5,836 bases of DNA from Clostridium sp. (GTDB lineage: Bacteria; Bacillota; Clostridia; Clostridiales; Clostridiaceae): assembly GCA_003539755.1 (NCBI GenBank), contig DPOH01000025.1, positions 1 to 5,836 on the forward strand, given 5' to 3'. How positions within the stretch are numbered: position 1 is the stretch's first letter; each line of letters begins with the position of its first letter. Under the pieces are notes generated by a model. That model saw only the letters and a list, made by a program, of their open reading frames with translations, was not told where the DNA came from and ran no database searches. Of the stretch, positions 1-4,899 are shown piece after piece. A program made the position numbers and the translations under genes.

Positions 1-72
1 TTATATTGCTTACTTTGATAATTAAATTATTCCGGATTATATTTAATTTAAATACTGCAAATTTCTAGGATT

Positions 73-100
73 ATTATAGCATTATTAAGATATGAGTCAA
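73..100 (-). promoter_or_regulatory. Leftward sigma-A promoter for a gene off the left edge
   Basis: Read on the minus strand, TTGACT (100-95) is followed after 16 nt by TATAAT (78-73), preceded by TGC, giving an extended -10. This is close to consensus. Transcription would start near 66 and run off the left edge. No start codon with an SD follows within the window, so the untranslated leader would be longer than about 65 nt. The 13 bases at 70-82 recur at 1670-1682 in the deformylase promoter. Confidence 0.6.
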
Positions 101-113
101 ATGTATGTATACT
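85..113 (+). promoter_or_regulatory. Possible rightward promoter for rsuA
   Basis: TTAAGA (85-90) and TATACT (108-113) are separated by 17 nt. The -10 matches consensus at five of six positions and the -35 at four. It would give rsuA a leader of about 235 nt. The -35 overlaps the spacer of the divergent leftward promoter, so the two might compete for polymerase. In DNA this AT-rich such a match can arise by chance, and no better candidate was found closer to the gene. Confidence 0.3.
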
Positions 114-355
114 ATATTGCAAATGTATTACTCAATGTTAAGAAATAGTTTTATATTAAGTAGTGTTATCATTGTAGAATGAAATTGATTTTTTTAGTAA
201 GTTCTTTTAACATTAAATTTATGCACAAAGAAGAAAAATCTTTGGTAAATATATTTGTTGTCTAAAAAATAAATATTTCAAAAAAAGTAGAATAACGAGA
301 AATAAGCTGAACTTAGTAGAAGTATATTATAGACTTAGGAGATTAGTGAGGAAAC

Positions 356-1141
356 ATGAGATTAGATAAATTTTTAGCAGAGTCAGGAATTGGTGGAAGA
401 AAAGAATGTAGAATATTTATAAAAGAGGGACTTGTACAGGTGAATAAGAAAGCTGTAACTGAACCCTCACAAGAAATAGATGAATTAAATGATAATATTG
501 AATATAAAAATGAAGCTGTAATACATAGAGGAAAGGTATATTACATGTTCAATAAACCTAAAGGATGTGTAACTGCACGTAAAGATGAAGAAAATAAAAC
601 AGTATTTGATTATTTTAAAGACGAAAATATGAATGGGGTTACTCATGTAGGTAGACTAGATAAGGATACAGAAGGATTTTTAATTTTAACTAATGATGGA
701 GATTTTAATCATTCATTAATGAACCCTGATAAGCATATTGATAAAAAGTATTACTTTATAGCATTAGGAAATCTTGATGAAAACAAGAAAAAACATATAG
801 AAAATGGGATGAATATAGGAGAGCATGATCCTATTACAAAAAATGCAAAGCTTGAAATATTAAAAAGTGGTGATTATAGGAAACTTGAAGAAGAATTAAA
901 TTTGAAAGAACACTACAGTATAAACAAAGATTACTACAACCAGCCTATAGTAAGTGGATATTTAACTCTTGTAGAGGGGAGAAAACATCAAGTAAAGAGA
1001 ATGTTAAAGCTTATGGGGTGTTATGTTATATATCTTAAGCGAGTTTCTATAGGAAAAATAGAACTTGATAAATCTTTAGAAAAAGGAAAGTATCGCCACT
1101 TAACAAAAGATGAAGTGAATATATTACTTAATAATGAGTAA
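356..1141 (+). CDS. rsuA: 16S rRNA pseudouridine synthase, RsuA family
   Basis: The enzyme isomerises a uridine in rRNA to pseudouridine; E. coli RsuA modifies U516 of 16S rRNA. The 261-residue protein has an N-terminal S4 RNA-binding domain (about 1-60, starting MRLDKFLAESG). The catalytic domain carries the RsuA/RluB/E/F motif GRLDKDTEGFLILTNDG at 99-115, whose D102 corresponds to the catalytic Asp of the family. NKPKG at 66-70 and GRKHQVKRM at 208-216 are further family motifs. The RsuA rather than RluB/F assignment rests on the MRLDKF start, the NKPxG block, and overall co-linearity with E. coli RsuA as I remember it. An extra stretch of about 25 charged residues (roughly 172-198) precedes the GRKHQVKRM motif. 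The ATG at 356 matches the S4 start. Two SD-like elements, AGGAG (337-341) and GAGGA (348-352), flank the ideal distance. It stands alone and converges on the deformylase gene. Confidence 0.88.
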   Translation: MRLDKFLAESGIGGRKECRIFIKEGLVQVNKKAVTEPSQEIDELNDNIEYKNEAVIHRGKVYYMFNKPKGCVTARKDEENKTVFDYFKDENMNGVTHVGRLDKDTEGFLILTNDGDFNHSLMNPDKHIDKKYYFIALGNLDENKKKHIENGMNIGEHDPITKNAKLEILKSGDYRKLEEELNLKEHYSINKDYYNQPIVSGYLTLVEGRKHQVKRMLKLMGCYVIYLKRVSIGKIELDKSLEKGKYRHLTKDEVNILLNNE

Positions 1142-1160
1142 AAGTGCTAAAAAATAAGAA

Positions 1161-1196
1161 CAGAAATAGATTACTATTAATAGGAATCTATTTCTG
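1161..1196. terminator. Bidirectional terminator between rsuA and the deformylase gene
   Basis: CAGAAATAGATT (1161-1172) pairs perfectly with AATCTATTTCTG (1185-1196), a 12-bp stem. The 12-nt loop can itself pair further (CTATT/AATAG). On the minus strand the stem is followed by a T-rich run (TTCTTATTTTTT), so it is a good intrinsic terminator for the deformylase transcript. On the plus strand the downstream sequence is less T-rich, so rsuA termination may be weaker. It sits 19 nt past the rsuA stop and 15 nt past the deformylase stop. Confidence 0.8.
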
Positions 1197-1211
1197 CATA
1201 ATATATGTTAT

Positions 1212-1622
1212 TTAAATTATAATACCATTACAGTGGTCTATTTCATGTTGTATTATTTGAGCTGTATATCCTGTGAAAGTACCTTTTTGCTTTTTAAAGT
1301 TCTTATCTAAATATTCTACCTCTATAGTTTCATATCTTGTGGTTTTTCTAAATCCAGTAAGAGACAAGCAACATTCCTCAGCTTCGTAGCTGTTCATTTT
1401 CTTTTTTATAACAGGATTCACCATAGGTACTATAATATCTCCAATGGTAAATACTATAATACATTTTTTTATACCTATCATATTTGCCGCCATACCTACA
1501 CAATTCTCTAAATTTGCTCTTAATGTATCTATTAGGTCTGTAATTATATAAGCATCATCCTTAGTAGCTGGTTCAGATTTCTGACCTAAGAATAATACAT
1601 CTTTCATAATTGGTTTTATCAT
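1212..1622 (-). CDS. Peptide deformylase, short divergent type
   Basis: Peptide deformylases are metalloenzymes that remove the formyl group from the N-terminal methionine of new proteins. All three family motifs are visible, two of them altered. Motif 1 (usually GxGxAAxQ) reads VGMAANMIG at 42-50, with N47 where the oxyanion-stabilising Gln normally sits. Motif 2 (usually EGCLS) reads ECCLS at 83-87, keeping the metal ligand C85 but with Cys for Gly at 84. Motif 3 is intact as QHEIDH at 125-130, with ligands H126 and H130 and catalytic E127. At 136 residues it is shorter than housekeeping deformylases (about 150-180) and ends only six residues after motif 3. Similar short AANMIG-type paralogues are known in Firmicutes, usually beside a standard def gene, so this is probably a second copy. 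ATG 1622 is preceded by AAAGG at 9 nt spacing. Deformylase activity is inferred; metal binding looks intact. Confidence 0.85.
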   Translation of the reverse strand: MIKPIMKDVLFLGQKSEPATKDDAYIITDLIDTLRANLENCVGMAANMIGIKKCIIVFTIGDIIVPMVNPVIKKKMNSYEAEECCLSLTGFRKTTRYETIEVEYLDKNFKKQKGTFTGYTAQIIQHEIDHCNGIII

Positions 1623-1672
1623 TGCAGTCAGCCTTTCTTAATTAAATACTTATTTTCATCTGATATTTAATT

Positions 1673-1681
1673 ATTATAGCA
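1673..1681 (-). promoter_or_regulatory. Extended -10 promoter of the deformylase gene
   Basis: Read on the minus strand this is TGCTATAAT, a consensus extended -10 element. No good -35 hexamer lies 16-18 nt upstream, which an extended -10 can tolerate. Transcription would start near 1666, giving a leader of about 44 nt. The gene can therefore be transcribed apart from the upstream FNT gene, although no strong terminator separates the two. Confidence 0.5.
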
Positions 1682-1747
1682 TAATAGAGTTTTAAATAAT
1701 AATCTTAAATATATGTAACCCATTCGTTATGATTTACTATAAAAATA

Positions 1748-2512
1748 TTATTTACGTGATATTAGATAATAAGGAACTGCCATGAATAAGATTCCACCAA
1801 TCATATTTCCTAATGTAACTATACCTATATTATAGATGTATCCATAAAGGTTTACAGCAGCATTTCCTGGTGATAAAAGCCCTATAGTAAGAAGTGTCAT
1901 ATTAGCAACACTATGTTCAAAACCACATGTTATAAATATAAATAAACACCAGAATATCATTACTAATTTAGAAATATCATCTTTGCATTTAAATGTACAC
2001 CATATAGCAGCACAAACTAATATGTTACAGAAAATAGCTCTGAATAGTAACTCAGGTACTGGTATACTCATTTTTGTAGCAGAAGTATTTGCTATAAATT
2101 CTCCTACAGGTCCTTTAGCAAGTCCTGTTAAATAAAACATGTAACCAGAAAGTATTGAACCGAGTAGGTTTCCTAAGAAAGTCATAATCCAGACCTTTAT
2201 AGTATCTAACCATGATACGCTTTTACTTAATGAACCTACTGTCATTACAAAGTTGTTTCCGGTAAATAATTCAGAACCGGCAAAAACAACTAAGCTTAAT
2301 GCACCTCCAAATGAAAGTCCCATTACGATTTTTGTCGCTGGAGAACCAGCTTTGTTTAATAGACCTCCTATAGTGAATATAAGCATGATAGCCATACCTA
2401 CATACATTCCAGCTAACATTGATGAAATAAAAAAGCCAGCTTTATTTTCTTTTAATAATTGATTTTTTGCCTTAGCAGCATTAGCAACTTTGTTAAATTC
2501 TTCTTTAAACAT
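1748..2512 (-). CDS. Formate/nitrite transporter (FNT) family channel, NirC-like
   Basis: This is a six-helix inner-membrane channel that passes small monovalent anions (nitrite, formate or hydrosulfide) and assembles as a pentamer in known family members. The 254 residues match family length. The first FNT signature is FAGSELFTGN at 77-86, the second is CNILVC at 162-167, and the pore-histidine block GFEHSVANM is at 197-205 (H200). Hydrophobic helices lie at about 25-52, 62-83, 104-130, 153-175, 184-210 and 226-250. The wording around GSELFTG, CNxLVCxAIW and EHSxANMTL resembles NirC more than FocA, but the clostridial hydrosulfide channel is also of this type, so the substrate is open. No nitrite reductase, sulfite reductase or pyruvate formate-lyase gene is nearby to decide. 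ATG 2512 has a strong SD, GAGGAG, 7 nt upstream. Upstream sequence suggests activator control. Confidence 0.9.
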   Translation of the reverse strand: MFKEEFNKVANAAKAKNQLLKENKAGFFISSMLAGMYVGMAIMLIFTIGGLLNKAGSPATKIVMGLSFGGALSLVVFAGSELFTGNNFVMTVGSLSKSVSWLDTIKVWIMTFLGNLLGSILSGYMFYLTGLAKGPVGEFIANTSATKMSIPVPELLFRAIFCNILVCAAIWCTFKCKDDISKLVMIFWCLFIFITCGFEHSVANMTLLTIGLLSPGNAAVNLYGYIYNIGIVTLGNMIGGILFMAVPYYLISRK

Positions 2513-2563
2513 TTAATTTCTCCTCAAATCCCTAATTGTTATTTTTTTAACTAATACAAAAAT

Positions 2564-2569
2564 ATTATA
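2564..2569 (-). promoter_or_regulatory. -10 element of the FNT channel gene
   Basis: A perfect TATAAT is read on the minus strand at 2569-2564. The hexamer expected 16-18 nt upstream does not resemble TTGACA (it reads CGGTAA or similar). That position is covered by the palindrome at 2591-2606, the pattern seen in activator-dependent promoters. The predicted start of transcription is near 2557, about 45 nt ahead of the ATG. Confidence 0.55.
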
Positions 2570-2590
2570 CCTAGTGATATATATAATTAC

Positions 2591-2606
2591 CGTGATATTA
2601 ATCACG
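2591..2606 (-). promoter_or_regulatory. CRP/FNR-like operator at the -41.5 position
   Basis: CGTGATATTAATCACG has perfect 6-bp arms (CGTGAT/ATCACG) around 4 nt. The core GTGAT-N4-ATCAC resembles sites of the CRP/FNR regulator family (FNR TTGAT-N4-ATCAA; CRP TGTGA-N6-TCACA). Its centre (2598.5) lies 41.5 bp from the predicted start at 2557, the classical position for a class II activator that replaces the -35 contact. A second copy of GTGATAT at 2574-2580, within a looser repeat GTGAT-N7-ATTAC (2574-2590), lies between this site and the -10. The regulator is not identifiable from the window. Confidence 0.5.
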
Positions 2607-2814
2607 AAAAAAACTAAAAATATTGTATTTTTTTGCTGTAAAAGAGATTTGTATGATAAAAATTAGATATTTTTTTGTCAAGACACTGATAATGTTAGTG
2701 ATTAGATATGATTTTAGCTATTTTCAAAAATTTTCTGTACTTAATATATCTTTGCAAGTATTAGTAGGAATTAATCTATTACACCAGAATATTTTAACTT
2801 TTTTTATATAAATT

Positions 2815-2868
2815 AAAAAGAGGAATCTTTGCTGATAATTCAATATACAGCGTAAGACTCCTCTTTTT
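2815..2868. terminator. Large bidirectional intrinsic terminator
   Basis: AAAAAGAGGA (2815-2824) pairs perfectly with TCCTCTTTTT (2859-2868). After a one-base mismatch the stem continues with TCTT/AAGA and then GCTG (2831-2834) with CAGC (2848-2851), leaving a 13-nt loop. The A-run and T-run arms make it work on either strand. In the annotated context it ends the leftward ABC-F transcript about 120 nt after the stop, leaving a long structured 3' untranslated region. Confidence 0.8.
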
Positions 2869-2897
2869 ATAAAACTCGACTAATATTCCTTCACTGA

Positions 2898-2979
2898 TTA
2901 CTCACAAAGTAAGTTCGGTTATCTAAAAACAAGATTTAGAACTTCGCTTAAGTTCTACTACCCAAAAAGCAAATTTGGG
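2898..2979 (-). repeat. Cluster of four tandem hairpins in the ABC-F 3' UTR
   Basis: Four adjacent inverted repeats are seen: TTACT/AGTAA (2898-2912), TCTAAA/TTTAGA (2922-2940), AGAACTT/AAGTTCT (2938-2956) and CCCAAA/TTTGGG (2961-2979). The loops are 5, 7, 5 and 7 nt. The second and fourth units align over 21 nt, and their stems differ by paired changes (T-A to C-G at two positions), so pairing is kept while sequence changes. AAGTTC at 2911-2916 could also pair with GAACTT at 2939-2944, competing with the third hairpin. The function is unknown. It may be a structured 3' UTR, a small RNA released from it, or a degenerate dispersed repeat. Confidence 0.5.
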
Positions 2980-2987
2980 ATTATCAA

Positions 2988-4544
2988 TTATACTATTTTA
3001 GTAGTCCATTCTTCGCAGTTCCATATTTCTGTTGCTACATCTCTATAGAATTCAGGTTCATGGGAAACTAAAAGAATAGTTCCTTTATATTCTTTTAAAG
3101 CTCTCTTTAATTCATCTTTTGCATCCACATCTAAGTGGTTAGTAGGTTCGTCTAGGATTAGTATATTAGTTTCATTGTTTAATATCTTACATAATCTAAC
3201 CTTAGCAGCTTCTCCTCCAGATAATACTCTGATTTGAGATTCTAATTGTTTTGTAGTAAGACCGCATTTTGCAAGAGCAGCTCTTACTTGATATTGAGTA
3301 TATCCAGGGAATTCTTGCCATACTTCTTCTATACAAGTGTTTTTGTTATCAGTTCTATCTTCTTGTTCGAAGTATCCAATATGTTGATAATCTCCAAGAT
3401 GAACTTCACCACTTAATGGCTTAACTACTCCAAGTAAGCTTTTTAATAATGTAGATTTTCCAAGACCATTAGCTCCAACTAAAGCTATTTTTTGTCCTCT
3501 TTCCATTGAAAGGTTTAATGGTTTAGTAAGTGGAGAAGTGTATCCTATTACTAAATTCTTAGTTTCAAAAATAACCTTACCTGAAGTTCTAGCTGGTTTG
3601 AAGTTGAATTCTGGCTTTGGTTTTTCAGCCATTAATTCGATTTTTTCCATCTTGTCTAATTTCTTTTGTCTTGATTTAGCCATGTTAGCAGTAGCAACGT
3701 TAGCTTTATTTCTAGCAACGAAATCTTCAAGTCTTGCTATTTCTTTTTGTTGTTTTTCATATGCAGCTTCTAATTTCTTTTTGTTTTCTGCATAGATTCT
3801 TTGGAATTCATCATAATCTCCAACATATCTTGTAAGCTTTCTCTCTTCAACGTGGTAAATTAAATTAACAACTGAATTTAAGAATGGGATATCATGCGAA
3901 ATTAATATAAATGCATTTTCGTATGATTGTAAATATCTCTTAAGCCATTCAATATGTTCTTCGTCTAAGTAGTTAGTAGGCTCGTCAAGAAGTAGTATGT
4001 CTGGATTTTCAAGAAGTAATTTACCTAATAGTATCTTAGTTCTTTGTCCACCTGATAAATCATCTACATCTCTGTCTAATCCTAAATCTAAAAGACCAAG
4101 ACCTTTTGCAACTTCTTCAACCTTTGGATCTATAACATAAAATCCGTTGTTATCAAGTAAATCTTGAATTACTGCAGTTCTATCTAACATTTTTGTTAAT
4201 TCGTCTTCAGTGCAGTCACCCATTTTTTCATATAATGAATTCATTTCGGCTTCAAGATCAAAAAGATATTTGAAAGCACCTCTTAATGCTTCTCTTATAC
4301 TTTGTCCTTTTGTAAGTGCAGCATGCTGGTCCATATATCCAACTCTCACGTTGTTTGACCATGTTACTTTACCTTCATCTGGTTGAAGTTTTCCTGTAAC
4401 TATATTCATAAATGTTGATTTACCTTCACCATTAGCTCCAATAAGACCAACATGTTCTCCTTTTAATAATCTAAATGAAACATCTTCAAATATGGCTCTG
4501 TCACCAAAACCATGGTTCATATCTTTAACAAGTAATACGCTCAT
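2988..4544 (-). CDS. yfmM: ABC-F family ATPase, YfmM type
   Basis: ABC-F proteins are soluble twin-ATPase factors that bind the ribosomal E site and act on stalled or paused ribosomes; they have no membrane domain. The 518 residues contain two complete ABC domains. The first has Walker A GANGEGKST (36-44), signature LSGGQ (163-167), Walker B ILLLDEPT (183-190, catalytic E188) and switch H217. The second has GANGLGKST (357-365), LSGGE (441-445), ILILDEPT (461-468, E466) and H495. A highly charged linker (about 243-320), rich in Lys, Glu and Arg, is the ribosome-facing P-site tRNA-interaction motif. Length and wording (HGFGDRAIF, LLKGEHVGLIGANGEGKST) match my recollection of B. subtilis YfmM. 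That makes a housekeeping role more likely than antibiotic resistance, which is not excluded. ATG 4544 has a consensus AGGAGG SD at 6 nt. It has its own promoter and is divergent from the exchanger gene. Confidence 0.92.
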   Translation of the reverse strand: MSVLLVKDMNHGFGDRAIFEDVSFRLLKGEHVGLIGANGEGKSTFMNIVTGKLQPDEGKVTWSNNVRVGYMDQHAALTKGQSIREALRGAFKYLFDLEAEMNSLYEKMGDCTEDELTKMLDRTAVIQDLLDNNGFYVIDPKVEEVAKGLGLLDLGLDRDVDDLSGGQRTKILLGKLLLENPDILLLDEPTNYLDEEHIEWLKRYLQSYENAFILISHDIPFLNSVVNLIYHVEERKLTRYVGDYDEFQRIYAENKKKLEAAYEKQQKEIARLEDFVARNKANVATANMAKSRQKKLDKMEKIELMAEKPKPEFNFKPARTSGKVIFETKNLVIGYTSPLTKPLNLSMERGQKIALVGANGLGKSTLLKSLLGVVKPLSGEVHLGDYQHIGYFEQEDRTDNKNTCIEEVWQEFPGYTQYQVRAALAKCGLTTKQLESQIRVLSGGEAAKVRLCKILNNETNILILDEPTNHLDVDAKDELKRALKEYKGTILLVSHEPEFYRDVATEIWNCEEWTTKIV

Positions 4545-4593
4545 TAATTTCCTCCTAAAACAATTGGTTTTCAGTAATAAAGTTATGTTAATA

Positions 4594-4610
4594 GTTTATA
4601 TGATATAAAC
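4594..4610. promoter_or_regulatory. Perfect 17-bp palindrome, candidate operator
   Basis: GTTTATATGATATAAAC has perfect 8-bp arms around a central G. It covers the -10 and ten of the sixteen spacer bases of the ABC-F promoter, where a bound repressor would block polymerase. The regulator is unknown and no regulator gene is in the window. Its AT-rich content lowers the significance, but perfect 8-bp arms exactly within a promoter are suggestive. Confidence 0.4.
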
Positions 4611-4622
4611 CTTATGTGTCAA
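4595..4622 (-). promoter_or_regulatory. Sigma-A promoter of the ABC-F gene
   Basis: Read on the minus strand, a perfect TTGACA (4622-4617) is followed after 16 nt by TATAAA (4600-4595). The predicted start is near 4588, giving a leader of about 44 nt that is too short for a typical attenuator of the kind seen with resistance ABC-F genes. A 17-bp palindrome overlaps the -10 and most of the spacer. Confidence 0.65.
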
Positions 4623-4790
4623 AGTAAATTTCTGATTTTTTTACCTTTAAAGAATAATACATGTATATTTTTTTTAAAATTAAGAATATATTTTATTTTA
4701 AGAGTAAAAATATATTCAGTAATATTAGGGAATAATAAAAGATATACAGATTATATTGTAAAAAATAAATGATTTCTAAATATAAAAAAC

Positions 4791-4818
4791 TTAACAATAT
4801 AATATATTGGTGTATAAT
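4791..4818 (+). promoter_or_regulatory. Sigma-A promoter of the Na+/Ca2+ exchanger gene
   Basis: TTAACA (4791-4796; five of six consensus bases) and a perfect TATAAT (4813-4818) are separated by 16 nt. The predicted start is near 4825, about 75 nt before the ATG at 4900. No riboswitch-like motif was recognised in the leader. Confidence 0.6.
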
Positions 4819-4899
4819 AAATCATAATATTAACAAAATAAATCTACATTAATCTATATGATTTATATTAAGAAATAACATTAAAGAGAGGACGATATT

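Larger units (their letters stand above)
1..355. other. Intergenic region upstream of rsuA
   Basis: No credible gene lies here. The only small open frame, starting at ATG 221, encodes 14 residues and has no Shine-Dalgarno sequence. The stretch contains a strong leftward promoter (73-100), a weaker overlapping rightward candidate (85-113), an imperfect AT-rich palindrome around TCCGGA at 21-47, and a 6-bp hairpin CAAAGA/TCTTTG at 226-244. No known riboswitch motif was recognised in what would be the long rsuA leader. Confidence 0.6.
2513..2987. other. Intergenic region between the FNT and ABC-F genes
   Basis: This region holds, from left to right, the FNT leader, -10 and operator (2513-2606), an AT-rich stretch with nothing convincing (2607-2814), a large hairpin terminator (2815-2868), and four tandem small hairpins (2898-2979) just after the ABC-F stop. 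A rightward open frame of 52 codons (ATG 2653 to stop 2811) encodes a hydrophobic peptide and ends just before the terminator. It has only a weak SD (AAGAGA) and no good promoter, so it is not called as a gene. Confidence 0.6.
4545..4899. other. Divergent intergenic region between the ABC-F and exchanger genes
   Basis: No gene was seen. The region carries the leftward ABC-F promoter with its palindrome (4594-4622), a perfect 11-bp inverted repeat GAATATATTTT/AAAATATATTC at 4684-4694 and 4707-4717 (loop 12 nt), and the rightward exchanger promoter (4791-4818). The inverted repeat is about 100 bp from each promoter and follows no gene, so it is not a terminator of anything annotated here. Confidence 0.6.

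Noticed and set aside
21..47. Imperfect palindrome around TCCGGA near the left edge as an operator
   Set aside because: The outer arms (ATTAAAT/ATTTAAT) and the TCCGGA core have different centres, and the inner arms mismatch, so the symmetry is weak and may be chance.
226..244. Hairpin CAAAGA/TCTTTG ahead of rsuA as a terminator or riboswitch part
   Set aside because: The stem is only 6 bp with one GC pair per arm, there is no T-run directly after it, and no known riboswitch core surrounds it.
221..265. Tiny open frame of 14 codons upstream of rsuA, a possible leader peptide
   Set aside because: There is no SD before ATG 221, no run of regulatory codons, and no terminator/antiterminator pair following it.
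1707..1735. Terminator between the FNT and deformylase genes
   Set aside because: Only a 4-bp stem (TAAC/GTTA) can be drawn and no T-tract follows it on the minus strand, so no terminator is called.
2988..4544. ABC-F gene as an antibiotic-resistance determinant
   Set aside because: Motifs and length fit a YfmM-type housekeeping protein, there are no signs of transfer or mobile elements, and the short leader has no attenuator.
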